The notes beneath the pieces were generated by a model that was given only the letters and a program-made list of their open reading frames with translations, was not told the origin of the DNA and ran no database searches. This document shows positions 18,105 to 29,402 of a stretch of 64,000 nt of DNA, in pieces (position 1 is the stretch's first letter; each line of letters opens with the position of its first letter). Location of the stretch: positions 1-64,000 of the forward strand of contig WBZZ01000782.1 of the NCBI GenBank assembly GCA_019918135.1, given 5' to 3'. The DNA is from Paulinella micropora. Its lineage: Eukaryota > Cercozoa > Imbricatea > Euglyphida > Paulinellidae. A program made the translations under genes and the position numbers.

Positions 18105-20708
18105 TTAGCCCGGGATCTCGGTAATAGACACAAACCCTCTTTCATAGACGGCTGATCCAATGTTTGCAATGTAATTTACGGCAGTTGCTGTACCTCCGTA
18201 AACCTCGATCCAGATGTACTCTTTCGCGGCCACTTCTACTATGCCAGATAGATTCACTGTCGCATATTGCCCGTTAAAAGCACTACCGTTACTGACAGCA
18301 GTAGAGTGTAGCCAGCGCACCGTCGCGATCGCTACGTTGCTGGCCGGCCTGTTAGCGCTCTTCTCGACCCAGGCCTCGGCGTTCATGGGACTGCTCGTGG
18401 CAGTGTTTTTGAATTTGACGCAGGCATCAACGAGCCATTTCCTGGTCATGCCCGAAGTGTTCTGGAACGTGGTGTAGCTGGTAGAAGCGTTGCCCGAGTT
18501 GCTAGTCAAGCGAGTGATATTGCCGAAAGAAGGCGCGACTCTCACTGTGTTGTCGTAAGTTATGATCCTGGCAGCACCATTAGCAAAAGCCAGCACTGTT
18601 TCGCACAGCCAGTGGCCGTAGTCCCAGGTGCCCAGTTCGAACTCGCCGAGGTCGTTGATCTGGAGCACGCGGTCCGTGCCGGCAGAGGGCAGCGCGGTCG
18701 GCAGCTTCAGTGTGTTTTTGCCGCACATGATCGAATCCACGCCTGTAAGGCCCGTGGCAGTGACCGACACGCCCTCAGACTCAATGACGGGCGCAAAGGT
18801 CCCCACAGCGGCCTGGGTACTCGAATTTGTCGAAGTGACAATAAACCGGTGGTAGTAATAGAACGCGGTCGAAGCGGGCGCGCTCGAGTTCAGGGTCTGT
18901 AACGTCGTGGTAAAAGAGAAGTTACCGGACCAGACCAGTGTCCAGATACTGCCATTGTCCGACCCCGCCAACGTGAAGCTTTTGGTTGAGCTACTGAGAG
19001 AAGAGGTATTAGTCAACGCGAAGCTCGTGATTCTGTAACGGCGCCCTGGTGCTGGAGCGTAAAGTGTTCGCCGTACACATTGCTGCCGCCTACGTTGGTA
19101 ACGGCGTTGTTTGTCGTGTTGATACTCCCGTCCGAGTTGTAGTTGCCGAGGCTAGTCCAGCCATTGGCAGCGACACCATCGAAAACTCTATAGCTCTCTT
19201 GGCCTACAACTGCGGAAGAGTGGCTGAGCACCCAGTTAGGTCTGTGGTAGGCGTATAGGCCGACATGGAAGTCCAGGTCGGCAGCATCACTGAGCCAGAA
19301 GTCACGACCGTGGTGGAAGTGCTCTGGGTCACCATCTGCCCTGCAGAAGTCAGGCTCAGAACGGCAGCCTGGGCCGGCATGGAGGCTGGCAACAACGAGC
19401 TGGCCGCAAGCTGACCCGCCGAGTCAAGCGTGACCAAAGACGTCGAGCCGGGCAGGCTAGCAGGCACTCTGACAGAAGAGGCGGCTAACTGCCCTCCGCT
19501 GGACAAGGAGACGAAGGACGTATTGGACGGCAGCGCGCTAGGCAGACTCAGCGCAACCGTCCCGGTGCTCGCGATCGTGGATGTGCCGATCGTCAGCGGC
19601 GATGTGTGTGCGTGCGACTCCGGGTTCGAGCCGATCACGATATAGCCATCAGCGTCGATCGCGAATGCCTGTTTCCCTGTCCAAAACCTAGGCTTGATCT
19701 CCGCGATGCGTATATAACCATTTCCACCCGCGTTGACATAGAGCGATTCTGTGACAAAGCGGTAGACTTTGTAGTAGCCCTGGCTGGTGAGTGTGAAGGT
19801 TCTGTAAATCTCGCTGGTTAGCCAAGTAGGCATGTCGCTGCCGGAACGATACAACTCTGTCCAAGTAGTAGGAGCAGCAGACGCCTCGTTAGAGCCAAAC
19901 ACTGCTATCCGCCGGGGCCAGGTACAGTACTGGTAGGTAGGATCACCAGTCGGATCCCGGCGAGGGTACCAGTCAAAGTCCTTCAGTCGCATGCTAGTCC
20001 CGTCCACGAGGCGCAGCTGGAACCATTCTCCTTGTACCCCATTAGTCGACTGCACCGTGTAGCCGGCACCCGTGACGAGTGACGCAGTGTAGATTCCGCT
20101 GCTGTTGTAAAATATCTTGCTTATCCAGCCGGTTTCTGCCGGATTACTAACATTATTATCAAACATTCTCCACGGCTGCCAAATATCACCCCAACCGGTT
20201 TCATAACTCGAGGCTGTCAATGACCACGTGGCGCTGTTAGACGAGGCGTTGCTCCAGACAGGGAACGAGTACGGCGTTAACGAGGTCGCGGCGCCCGTGC
20301 CAGAATTGCCGCTGCTGTCCAGTGTGACCAGGGCCGTCTGTCCGGCAGAGGGCAGAGACACTGGCAGCTTCAGCGCAGACACATTTAGCAAGTCTACGTA
20401 GGCCTTGTTGGCAGCGTCAGTGCTGACGAGCGGCGCCGCTACGTTTTGATCGCGGGGCACGATGTGTAGTCAAAGCCAAAGTGGTTGATTCCGCACCAGC
20501 TAGAACTTCCTCCTGCCTTGATAGAAGCAACCACGATGGCCACGTACCGGGCGGCCCTGGCGTTGTCGGTCGGCGCGAGAGTGATGGAACTGCCATCGAT
20601 AAATGTATAGGAGCCAGTGTGCCACAGCGTCCAGGTATTGCCGTCTAACGACGTGCCCACCTGCCATGTCTTTGGTGATTTATCCAGACCGCTGGACTGG
20701 GCTTGCAA
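18105..20708 (-). pseudogene. Large fibre-like virion protein, broken and cut by the CCTA repeat
   Basis: About 870 codons of Ser/Thr/Asn-rich, beta-type sequence on the minus strand. Two discoidin-like (F5/8C-like) units are suggested by SLDGNTWTLWHTGSYTF and SDNGSIWTLVWSGNFSFTT. A central part has repeats of the LPSAGQTALVTLDSSG type, as in trimeric phage-tail-like fibres. This suggests a sugar-binding attachment fibre. About three breaks. The N-terminal side runs into the tetranucleotide repeat at 20709, so the start is not preserved in place. It lies at the end of the element, where accessory host-recognition genes often are. Confidence 0.55.
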
Positions 20709-21245
20709 CCTATCTACCTACCTACAACTTCTACCTACCAACCTAACTACCTACCTACCTATCTACCTAACTATAACTAACTGCCTAACTACCTACCTAC
20801 CCACCTAATTATAACTAACTACATAACTACCTACCTACCTACCTACATACCTACCTACCTACCTACATACCTACCTATAGCTACCTACCGACCGAACTGC
20901 CTACCTACCTATCTACCAACCTACCTGCCTACCTGTATAAATACCTGTATACCTACCTGTATATCTACCTACCTACCTGCCTGATTGACTGCCTGCCTAC
21001 CTACCTACCTACTTACCTACCTACCTACCTACCTACCCTACCCACCTACCTACCTGCCTGTCTGCCTGCCTACCTACCTACCTACCTACCTGCCTGCCTG
21101 CCTACCTACCTACCTACCTACCTGCCTGCCTGCCTGCCTACCTACCTGTCTGCCATTGCATGCCTACCTACCAACCTAGCGGGTACTTACCCACCTAACT
21201 ACCTACCTACCTAATGTAACTCCTACCTCCAATGCGGCTGACGTC

Positions 21246-21927
21246 ACCTCATTTCCCCAAAACTGCCCTTTTTGAAAACTTTAATGCGGCTGACATGACC
21301 TCATTGCCTTTTTGCTGGGGGAGTTATGGTGTGGAGAAAGAAATTAGCCAGAGCTTGTGAGAAAGGCAGGCACAAATATTGTTCGAAAAAAGCACAGTAT
21401 GTAGCTGGGATGTCCAGCTACCTACTGTGCTTTTTTCGAACAAAATTTGTGTCTGCCTTTCTCACAAGTTCTGGCTAATTGCTTTTTTGTTAGACCAACC
21501 AACAAAAAAACAATTAGCCAGAGCTTGCAAAAGGCAAGCACAAATTTTGTTCGAAAAAAGCACAGTATGTAGCTGGGATGTCAGTCAACATATGAAGTAT
21601 GACAAGTAGGTAGGGTTATGTAAGTAGGTAGCAGGTATATAGGTAGGTAGATAGTTAAGTAGGAAGGCAGGCAGGCAGGCAGGTAGGTAGGAAGGCAGGC
21701 AGGTAAGTAGGCAGGCAGGAAGGTAGGTAGACAGGTAGGCAGGCAGGAAGGTAGGTAGACAGGTAGGTACGTAGGTAGGTTGGTAGGTAGCTAGGGTAGG
21801 TAGGCAGGTAGGTAGGTAGGTACGTAGGTAGGTAGGTAGGCAGGTACACGTAGGTAGGTAGGTAGGCAGTTAGGTAGTTAGTTAGGTTGTTAGTTTTCAA
21901 AAAGGGCAGTTTTGGGGAAACGAGGTC
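21246..21927. repeat. Unique block inside the array, flanked by inverted copies
   Basis: The sequence around 21246-21280 (core AAAACTGCCCTTTTTGAAAA) recurs inverted at about 21893-21927. Between them lie the foldback at 21342-21480, a third copy of its arm at about 21512-21580, and TAGG repeats. This looks like a small rearranged or foldback unit within the array. Confidence 0.7.
21342..21480. repeat. Near-perfect foldback with 67-bp arms
   Basis: Arms 21342-21408 and 21414-21480 are almost complementary (starting AATTAGCCAGAGCTTGTGAG and ending in its complement) with a 5-base loop. A further direct copy of the left arm follows at 21512-21580. Confidence 0.9.
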
Positions 21928-23775
21928 CCTACCTACCTACCTGCTCCCTGCCTCCCTGCCTCCCTGCCCTACCTATCTATCTCTTATCTACCTACCTATC
22001 TATCTATTATCTACCTACCTACCTTCGTTCCTATCCATTGCTTCCTTCCTTCCTTCCTACCTACCTACCTACCTGCCTGCCTTGCCTGCCTGCCTGCCTG
22101 CCTACCTACCTACCTACCTACCTACCTTCCTACCTACCCTCTGCGTACCTGCCTGATTGCCTGCCTGCCTACCTACCTACCTACCTAGCGGGGACCTACC
22201 TATTACCTACCTACCTGCCTACCTACCTACCTACCTACCTAACTACCTACCTACCTAACTTACTACGTAGGCAGGTAAGTAGGTAGGTAGGTAGGTAGGT
22301 GGGTAGATATGCAGGCAGGTAGGTAGGTAGGTAGGCAGTTAGGTACTACTAGGTAGTTAGGTAGTTAGTTGGGTAGGTAGCTAGGTACTTAGTTAGGTAT
22401 TTAGGTAGGAGTTACAGTAGGTGAGGTAGCTAGTTAGATAGTTAGGCAGTCATGTAGATAGGTAGGTACCCGCTAGGTTGGTAGGTAGGTAAACAGGCAA
22501 TCAGCCAGGCAGGTAGGTAGGCAGGCAGGCAGACAGGCGGTAGGTAGGGTAGGGTGGGTAGGTAGGTAGGTAGGTTGGTTGATTGGTGGGTAGGTGAGTA
22601 GGTACAATCAGCCAGGCGGGTGGGTAGGCAGGCGTATAGGTAGGCTACCTACCTACCTACCTACCTAACCAACTAACTACCTACCTACCTGCCTGCCTGC
22701 CTGGTAGGTAGTTGGGTAAGGAGGTAGGTAGGTACCCGGTAGGTAGGTAGGTAAGATGGTAGGCAATCAGGCAGGCAGGGAGGTAGGCAGGTAGGTAGGT
22801 AGGTAGGCAGGCAGGTAGGCAGTAGGAGGGTAGGTAGGAGGTTAGGTAAGTAAGTAAGTAGGTAGTTAGATAGTTATATAGGTAGGTAGGTAGGTAGGTA
22901 AATAGGTAGGTAGGTAGGTATGTAGGTAAGAAGGCAGGTAAGCAAGGTACGAAGGTAGGTAGGTAGGCAGGTAGGTAGGTAGGAAGGCAGGCAGGTTGGT
23001 AGGTTGGTAGGTAGGTAGGTAGGTAGGCAGGCAGGTAGGAAGGTAGTAGTTAGTTGTAGGTAGGTAGGTTGGTAGGTATGTAGTTAATTAGTTAGGTAGG
23101 TAAGGCAGGTCGGTAGGTAGGTATCCGGTAGGTAGGTAGGTAGGTAGGTAGGCAGGAAGGTAGGTAGGCAGGTAGGTAGCCAGGAAGGTAGGTAGGTAGG
23201 TAGGTAGGTAGCCAGGCAGGCAGGCAGGTAGGTAGGGAGTTAGGTAAGTAGGTAGGTAGGTAGGTACCCGGTAGGTAGGTAGGTAGGTAGGTAGGTAGGT
23301 AGGTACCCGGTAGGTAGGTAGGTAGGTCGGTAAGGTAGGTAGGTAGGTCGGTAGGTAAGTAGGTAGGTAGATAGGTAGGTAGGTAGGTAGGCAATCAGGC
23401 AGGCAGGTAGGTAGGCAGGTAGGAGGGTAGGTGGGTAGTAGGTTGGTAGTACTAGGTAGAGGGGTAGGTAGGAAGGTAGGTAGGTCGGTAGGTAGGTAGA
23501 TAGTTAGTTATAGGTAGGTAGGTAGTAAGTTAGTTAGTTTGGTAGGTAAGTAGGTAGGCAGGTACCCGGTAGCTAGGTAGGTAGGTAGGAAGGCAGGCAG
23601 GCAGGTACGAAAGGTACGAAGGTAGGTATACAGGTACGTAGGTAGGTAGGTAGGTATACAGGTACGTAGGTACGTAGGTAGGTAGGTAGGTAGGTAGGTA
23701 GGTAGGTAGGTTGTTAGTTAGGTAGGCAGTTAGGCAGTTGGGTGGGTGGGTAGATAGGTAGGTAGGTAGGTAAGT

Positions 23776-24135
23776 AGTTGATAACCCGTAGTGCGTCGAC
23801 GACTTGTCGTCGCCTTCCTACGGGTTGTAGATAACGAAATAAGCCTTCCTATTAATTTGGCGAACTTTCAATACTAAGCGTCAAAACACCAAAATAACAA
23901 AATCAAAATTTTCAAATCAATACAAGCAAACAAAATAAAGAAATCTCTCTTACTCTTCATTTCGCTTTTAAATAAAAACAAGAAAAAGTTTAGATTTTTT
24001 TAAGGTTTTTAAATAAAAACGAAATCAATACAAGAGCACAAATCACCCCAAAGAGCCCTCCACACGAGCACTAAGGAAAACAATTGCCTTCTTTTGAATT
24101 ATCATTTAAGTAATTAAAAACTGACATAATATACA
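23776..24135. other. Non-coding left margin with a hairpin
   Basis: AT-rich, no gene. It begins with a strong hairpin at 23783-23825 (AACCCGTAG..CTACGGGTT outside, CGACGAC-TT-GTCGTCG inside). The stretch CGAAATAAGCCTTCCTATT (about 23836-23854) resembles a sequence near 61930 at the other side of the element. The promoter of the gene at 24136 (ATAATATACAATG) closes the region. Confidence 0.5.
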
Positions 24136-24573
24136 ATGAGTAATCACGCGAAGAGAAAAATTACGAAAGGAGGAATATGTGTAAAGGAAAATGTAGTTGA
24201 TGTTAGATGGAGAGAAAACGGCGAACAAAAAAGAAAACTGTTTTACATAGGAAAGAAGAAGACAAAGGAAGAAGTAGAAAAGCAAGCAAGGGAGTTTTAC
24301 GAAAAGGAAGTATTATCAAAATAAGAAGAAGATAATAAAAATACGGATTATAAACAATTAACAAAACAAAAGAAGTCAGAATGGAGAAAGCAAAAGATTA
24401 AAGAAAAATATACTTGCGTATGTGGTAAGACTATCGGAATATACGGCAAATACGCACACGAAAAAACAGAGTTTCATAGAGATTTCTTCGCGGAGAGAGA
24501 TGAGATTATGATAGGAGGTTGTCTAGTTGAACGTATATGTCGCAGAAATGACGACATAGAAAAGATATTATAA
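24136..24573 (+). pseudogene. AP2-like DNA-binding protein with C-terminal zinc finger, broken
   Basis: The N-terminal part (KGGICVKENVVDVRWRENGE, then FYIGKKKTKEEVEKQAREFY) has the three-strand-plus-helix pattern of AP2-like domains found in plant factors and viral or homing proteins. The 3' part carries CVCGK...H...H, a short zinc finger. The same two-part layout is present in the Polinton gene at 50573-51004. ATG 24136 directly follows a TATA-like ATAATATAC. About one break. Probably a DNA-binding regulator or nuclease accessory. Confidence 0.45.
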
Positions 24574-24574
24574 T

Positions 24575-24588
24575 AATCACTCGTGATT
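24575..24588. terminator. Hairpin with T-run
   Basis: AATCAC-TC-GTGATT followed by TTT, directly after the stop of the AP2-like gene. A similar CTCG-loop hairpin follows the Polinton ATPase gene. Confidence 0.4.
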
Positions 24589-24658
24589 TTTATAATAATG
24601 TTATAAAAATAATTAATTTTATGTTAAAGAGTAAAATTATATTACTTATAATATAGAT

Positions 24659-24835
24659 ATGGGGAGACACAAGAAATATCTCACACCTGAGGACAAACGA
24701 AAGGCTAACTCCGAAAAGGCTCTCGCATATTACAAGAGAAATAAGGATGAAATTAATCAAAAGAGGAAGGAGCAATTAAAAGAACGAAACAGAAAACTTA
24801 AGGAATATGAAGAAATGAAGGCGAGAGGAGCATAA
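24659..24835 (+). CDS. Small basic helical protein, 58 aa
   Basis: ATG 24659 to TAA 24835; TATA-like CTTATAATATAGAT directly before ATG. The protein (MGRHKKYLTPEDKRKANSEK...) is one long basic helix with a YYKRNKDEINQKRKE unit, like the tails of viral GIY-YIG and zinc proteins. It resembles the 63-aa protein at 61140-61331 near the opposite end of the element (FKYLTDEARLEARRKSRLEY). Possibly a DNA-binding helper. Function unknown. Confidence 0.5.
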   Translation: MGRHKKYLTPEDKRKANSEKALAYYKRNKDEINQKRKEQLKERNRKLKEYEEMKARGA

Positions 24836-24901
24836 AACAAAAATATTATGAATTTCATGTTAAAGGTAAGAAAATTTATATATATATATCGGTAAAACAA
24901 T

Positions 24902-25429
24902 TTACTTTAAATCCGCTATGGCTTGATTTACATCAACGTCGCTAGTTTGAGCAACTTCTTTGGTTGGTGGTGGAGTTTCCTTAGAAGCATCTTCTATTGC
25001 TTCTATTTTGCTTGCTGGTGTTGTGGCAGTTTGTTTTGGCACGGCAACAGGAGTGGGATTAACAGATTTTGGTAGAGATTGTTCAACCTTAGGCGCTGGA
25101 GACATTTCAACAGGTTTTGCGTTTGGTTCGGGAGATGAATTATTTGCAGATGCTATGTCTGGCGCCTTTCTTTTCAATGCTTCGTCTGGCACTTGGTCTG
25201 GTTGCCCGCTAGCAATAGGTTGTTCATTATTCTTACTTACTTTGCTTACTTTTGGCTTTAATTGACACTTAATCTTACCACTATTAATATCCTCTTCTAT
25301 CTTCCTTACTGCTAAGTATTCGGGCGTTCCCTTACGAATCGTTACGAATTTTCCTTGTGCATTTTGTTTATGCCAAAGTGCGATTGCCTGATGATAGCAA
25401 GTTTTGTATAATTTACTTGATTCTGTCAT
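24902..25429 (-). CDS. Hypothetical Pro/Lys-rich protein, 175 aa
   Basis: Begins MTESSKLYKTCYHQAIALWH; the first 70 residues look folded (a helix and a GTPEYLAVRKIEEDI motif), and the rest is a Pro/Thr/Lys-rich disordered tail. ATG is preceded (minus strand) by ATAATATATGAC, the promoter style of this element. It lies downstream of the packaging ATPase gene on the same strand. Unknown; composition fits a small DNA-associated virion protein. Confidence 0.5.
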   Translation of the reverse strand: MTESSKLYKTCYHQAIALWHKQNAQGKFVTIRKGTPEYLAVRKIEEDINSGKIKCQLKPKVSKVSKNNEQPIASGQPDQVPDEALKRKAPDIASANNSSPEPNAKPVEMSPAPKVEQSLPKSVNPTPVAVPKQTATTPASKIEAIEDASKETPPPTKEVAQTSDVDVNQAIADLK

Positions 25430-25470
25430 GTCATATATTATGGCGAAAAAAAACCATTTAATTTAATTTT

Positions 25471-26333
25471 TTACAAGTTTGTCATATCTCTATCCTTATG
25501 TAATCGCAATATAGTAGAGAAATTCTTTCTAAACTGGGTTGTTCTATCACTAGCAGTATTATTAATTGCTAGAAATGAATAAGGTTCTGCCGTAGCATAT
25601 TTAACCATATTGTAAAATTCTTTTTTAGTGAGAAAAGGGCTTTCATATTCATCTGCCAGTCTGTCAAGTTCGCTTCTCCTTACTCCATTAAAAATAATCA
25701 TCCAATGGCAATTAATTCTTATTCTTCGTGGAAGTTGTGTATAACTCTGAGTTGCTACCCAGACTGACACTTTAGCATGTGTTGAAGCGAAAAACAACTC
25801 AGTAAGCACTTCTGATTTGAGAAAAGTTTTACTCTGCGCAATATCATCCAATAACAATAATATCTTTGGTGCTTTCTTAAATCCTTTAGTTTTAATCAGT
25901 TCTTTTTGTTTGGTTAATATTTCTCTATTAACTCAGGTCTATCTTCTTTGATTATGTCTTCTTTTTTTAACTTGAGAGTGTCCTCCAAAATCGGGCACGG
26001 ACTTAAGCAAAAGACTACTATTCTATCATAAAAACCTTTCAACATGTTCTTTTTGGCGAGTAAATTACAAATCATAACTGATTTACCCCCGCCAATGCTT
26101 GCACAGATAACCATAGTCCCCATTGCTGGCAATATTCCTTCCTTTTGAATAGGAAGCAATTCAACGCTATCTCTTTGTGTTTTAATTGGTTGTATTTCCA
26201 AGTCATTGTTAAATTTGGGCGGTTTTTTGCTATCTAACTCTGTTATTACTGGCCTGTCAATAGTAAATTCCTCGTGTTCTTTTTCTATGTTAGTCTTCTC
26301 CAGATTCTGCTTCAAACGTGTTTTTTGTGGCAA
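25471..26333 (-). pseudogene. FtsK/HerA-type genome packaging ATPase, broken
   Basis: Walker A is MVICASIGGGKSVMICNLL and Walker B is MLLDDIAQS, followed by SVWVATQSYTQLPRRI (sensor-like) and the C-terminal helices. This is the A32-like packaging motor of PLVs, Polintons and virophages, about 280 codons in total, as expected. N-terminal residues are charged and disordered. About one break between the two motif groups. It is on the minus strand in a block with virion-type genes, and distinct from the ATPase of the nested Polinton at 38298. Confidence 0.75.
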
Positions 26334-26384
26334 CTTGTTTGCGATTATCCTTTATGTATAGATTTAGGCATTCTCACTATATTA

Positions 26385-27461
26385 TGGGTTTTGAAAATAG
26401 TTTGGATTATATCTATAATTATCATATTCGGCATCAAATGGTTGGGGTGGTGAAGCATAATTATAGAAATAAGGAAAGTAAGGACTACCAAAAGCATAAT
26501 TACTTGGAGGACTGACAAGCGGTTTAAAATCTTTTCTTTCTGGGTGAGTTTGAACTTGTCACGGGATTTCAGCGGAAAAGTGTCTCGTCAGATTTCGTTT
26601 CATTTTTGGAAACTCTTTTTTTTCTTTTATTCTATTCTGGATGACTGCTCTATTGTATTTATTCACCATAAAGTGGTTATTTGTGTTACTATAAAGTGTG
26701 TTGTCTAGTAATTCAAAATCATGCTTAGTTGCTAGCACACGATCGCGTCTTTGTTCGTTGCCTTTAATAAGTGGATTTGTTTGCGAAGTGCCAATTCCAC
26801 CATTTTGGTCGCTTGGCATTAGAAAACGAAGAAGTGCTAACATATCTTCTCTTTCATCGGCGGGAGATTTTCCCATAATCTTATCAACCAATTTATCAAT
26901 GCTTCTCATGCTATCAACCATTTGGGCATTAGTTGTTGCATTATCTGGGTCTTCTTTTAAATCATTCTGTGGCGGTTGAACAGGTTCCTCTACAAATGCT
27001 GTTGTCTGTGGTGCTGGTATTGGTTTGGGTTCAGGTGTTGGTTGCGGTGCTGGTGGTTGAGTTTGTGGTGGCATGGTTTGTGGTGCTGGTGGTTGAGTTT
27101 GTGGTGCTGGTGTTGGTATCGCCTTTCCAAATTCTGAATCCTTCAATTCTAAATCCTCCAATTGCTTCATTTGTTCTGGCTTCAATTTACCCCTCACTTC
27201 TTCATAAATTCTCTTATCTAATACATCATCTACCTCTGCTATATCTGACTTACTAGCACCTTTGTTTAATGCTTGCCTTATGGCCTTTTCCCATCCGCTA
27301 ACAGGTTGGTCATAATCTGACAATGTCAAAGATACTTTCTTTCCAGTTTTCTTTTTTAGCAAATTAACAAATCCTTTCAAATGCTTCACTTGGGCAGTTT
27401 TATCTTGAAGTATATCCAAGTGATCACCAAGTCCGATTGAATCCATAGGTGCTACCACCAT
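26385..27461 (-). pseudogene. Pro/Gln-rich virion-type protein, broken near its end
   Basis: The N-terminal third is folded and Lys-rich (FVNLLKKKTGKKVSLTLSDY). The middle is a PAPQTQPPAPQ repeat. The C-terminal part returns to charged helices (DFELLDNTLYSNTNNHFMVN) and a Tyr/Pro/Asn-rich tail. The layout, with a Pro-rich linker joining two folded parts, is common in virion scaffold and minor capsid proteins. It lies between the ATPase and the phospholipase-like gene on the same strand. About one break. No family named. Confidence 0.45.
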
Positions 27462-27489
27462 TTCTGTTTGATTTAGCGTGGGCTTAACC

Positions 27490-28262
27490 TCAACAATTAT
27501 TTCCTTCTCTATAGTTGGTGGAATATCTTTTGTGTTCTGTATTTATTTTTTCTACAAAATTATTAATTGTAGTTTCATTTGCTGGTGCGATATGAGAATA
27601 TCCTTTCACGCCATCCGCTTTTTCTTGTGATTTCACCATTTGATTAAACGAATTCACCAAGTTTTCATATTGTTTGCTGAATGTAGCAGGATTGGCTATT
27701 TTATTTACTTTAAAGTTAGTGTCTTTATCAAAACCGCCCACATTATTCATAACCCCAATCATAGAATTTAATGTTTGATCTACATTATGTATAAAAGCAT
27801 TGTATTTCGCATCTGGAGGTGTTAATTTAATAGTTTTCCAGAATTTCATCGCATCTAAATATGATACCCCACTGCGGACTCTCCCTTGTGCTTGCAATGC
27901 CATTTTAGATATATCTGCTTTTGAGAGCATTGAATTGTAATTGTCAGAAATAGTTTTGGCAACTTCGGCCGTAGCCAATCCATTACTCGTTAGATAATCG
28001 CCCATATTGGTAATTCTTTCAAAGTATCGTTGGTCGGCGAAGTTTTGGACATTTTTATCACCAGTAGCATACAATAAATCATGTTCAAAAGCAACTAAGT
28101 CCTAAGCATCTGCTGGTAGAATGTAAGGAAATTTGCCACGAGTTCTATCTTCTAATTGAAGACGGCTTTCCACTCGTGTGCCCGCACCATTATAATTACT
28201 TCCAGTAGTATGAGTTCGTTCTCCTTCTAATTTAATAGGAGCATTTGGTTGCGCAGTCCATA
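27490..28262 (-). pseudogene. Parvovirus-type phospholipase A2-like virion protein, broken
   Basis: The N-terminal region carries NYNGAGT followed by the catalytic-type EHDLLYA and ADQRYFERI, the order of the Ca-binding loop and His-Asp helix in parvovirus VP1 phospholipase A2 domains and the related domains of adintoviruses. These enzymes open endosomal membranes during entry. The rest (about 150 residues, for example MALQAQGRVRSGVSYLDAMK) is helical and unrecognised. About one break. It sits in the minus-strand virion block. The call rests on the two short motifs and their spacing, so moderate confidence. Confidence 0.5.
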
Positions 28263-29402
28263 TATATTATACACATGCTTTAGAAATTCCCAAAAAGCAA
28301 TCTTGGCCGTAGTTTCAACACCTTCTTTAAATGTCTGCCATGCAAACAATGTTGATGCTTGTATGCCTACTCTTCTTAACATATCCCAAAATAAATAATC
28401 ACCAATTCTTTGCTGTCCGCTTGCGATTAAACGAGGGTTAGGCGGAGGTAACCCTGCTGGTGCTTCATTTCTTGCTAATGCTTCTAATGCCATTCTGAAA
28501 GACTCCGCACCAGGTCTTCCCATCACCGCGACATTCATAGCACGTAGTTGTGGATTGTTGGCAACTAATCTCAATATCTGCCCCCACGCTAGCCTTCTCA
28601 CACCATATCGCCCAATACCTGTAGCAAGGTTAAGTAATCTATTAAGTCTGGGACTCATAATTATCTCTTGAATACTTCTAATAATAGCATCAACAAATCT
28701 TTCTACACTTCGGGGATTATCACCTATTCGTGGCACAAGCATCCTGTGTTCGTCGCCTATCTGTGCTTCTATTAAAGCATCATCTGGGTGTTTTCTCTCC
28801 CACTCTTCTCGATTTTCTTTCCATTCCTTATATTCCTGCTCCGCTTGCTTTCTATCCTCTCTTCGTATTACGCGAGTTTTGTCCGCTTTGCCTTTGTTTT
28901 TCATATACGTTAAACCCTTATCGGTTAATCGTTTTAAGTCTTCTTCTTTATATTCTTGTTTTATCAATTGTGCTATATCACGCTTCATTTGCTGGATATT
29001 GTCTTCTAATATGTGCATTATATCATATTTATCGGTAGCCATTGCTAATTTTCGCATTTCAATCATTTGTTCATTCATGGGGGCAGTTCCATGTTTTCTT
29101 TCAAATTCTTTCATATCAATGCCGTCATCTTGGAGGTGCGCTTTCAGTTCATCGTAATTCATGTTTGCATAAATACTTTGCTTATTGTCCAACGCACTAA
29201 TCCTATCTTTTAAATCCTCCATAGTATTCCCCCTTCTTGTTGAAGCATCCAACAATCTATCCGCTCTAAGCCTCTCGCGGGCTTGACCATTAATGCCGTC
29301 ATTAACTTGATCAATCCAAAAATCGTCTGCTTCATCCAACAAAGACTTATGTTCGCGTCTAATTTCGTTGTAATATGTAAAAAACGGTTTTTCGTGTGGC
29401 AT
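28227..29402 (-). CDS. Hypothetical helical protein, 391 aa
   Basis: Uninterrupted minus-strand frame (MPHEKPFFTYYNEIRREHKS). It is charged and helical over the first 220 residues (coiled-coil-like KQAEQEYKEWKENREEWERK). It then has an Arg/Leu-rich part (MSPRLNRLLNLATGIGRYGV) and ends in hydrophobic helices that may associate with membranes. It is the first gene of the minus-strand virion block and shares a promoter spacer with the divergent gene at 29427. A minor virion protein is likely; no family recognised. Confidence 0.55.
   Translation of the reverse strand: MPHEKPFFTYYNEIRREHKSLLDEADDFWIDQVNDGINGQARERLRADRLLDASTRRGNTMEDLKDRISALDNKQSIYANMNYDELKAHLQDDGIDMKEFERKHGTAPMNEQMIEMRKLAMATDKYDIMHILEDNIQQMKRDIAQLIKQEYKEEDLKRLTDKGLTYMKNKGKADKTRVIRREDRKQAEQEYKEWKENREEWERKHPDDALIEAQIGDEHRMLVPRIGDNPRSVERFVDAIIRSIQEIIMSPRLNRLLNLATGIGRYGVRRLAWGQILRLVANNPQLRAMNVAVMGRPGAESFRMALEALARNEAPAGLPPPNPRLIASGQQRIGDYLFWDMLRRVGIQASTLFAWQTFKEGVETTAKIAFWEFLKHVYNIYGLRNQMLLLN

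Larger units (their letters stand above)
380..20708. mobile_element. GC-rich Polinton-like virus fossil with tyrosine recombinase
   Basis: A run of virus-type genes with uniform high GC content: tyrosine recombinase, packaging ATPase, WH2 protein, major capsid protein, HMG-box protein, RuvC-like resolvase, penton-like protein, SLATT-like protein, ribonucleotide reductase small subunit and fibres. This set fits the PLV/Polinton-like group of double-jelly-roll viruses. No B-family or TVpol polymerase is visible, so the copy may continue to the left or be incomplete. It is clearly broken, with a dozen or more breaks spread over most larger genes, which suggests an old copy. No terminal repeats were found. 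The right end is cut by the CCTA repeat. The left limit is uncertain. Confidence 0.75.
20709..23775. repeat. Strand-switching CCTA/TAGG tetranucleotide repeat array
   Basis: About 3 kb built almost only of CCTA (20709-21210, 21930-22265 and short blocks near 22650-22700) or its complement TAGG (21610-21895, 22265-22640, 22700-23775), with interspersed CCTG, CTAA and GGTACCC variants. The orientation flips several times, so the array can fold on itself. It separates the GC-rich element from the AT-rich one. It is not a telomere-type repeat. The TYLP-rich open frames over it are repeat translations. Confidence 0.95.

Noticed and set aside
20709-23775. Long open frames of TYLP/YLPT repeats
   Set aside because: They are direct translations of a 4-base repeat; all frames stay open by chance of the repeat.
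20709-23775. Telomeric or interstitial telomere repeat
   Set aside because: The unit is CCTA/TAGG, not TTAGGG, TTTAGGG or other common telomere units, and it switches strand repeatedly.
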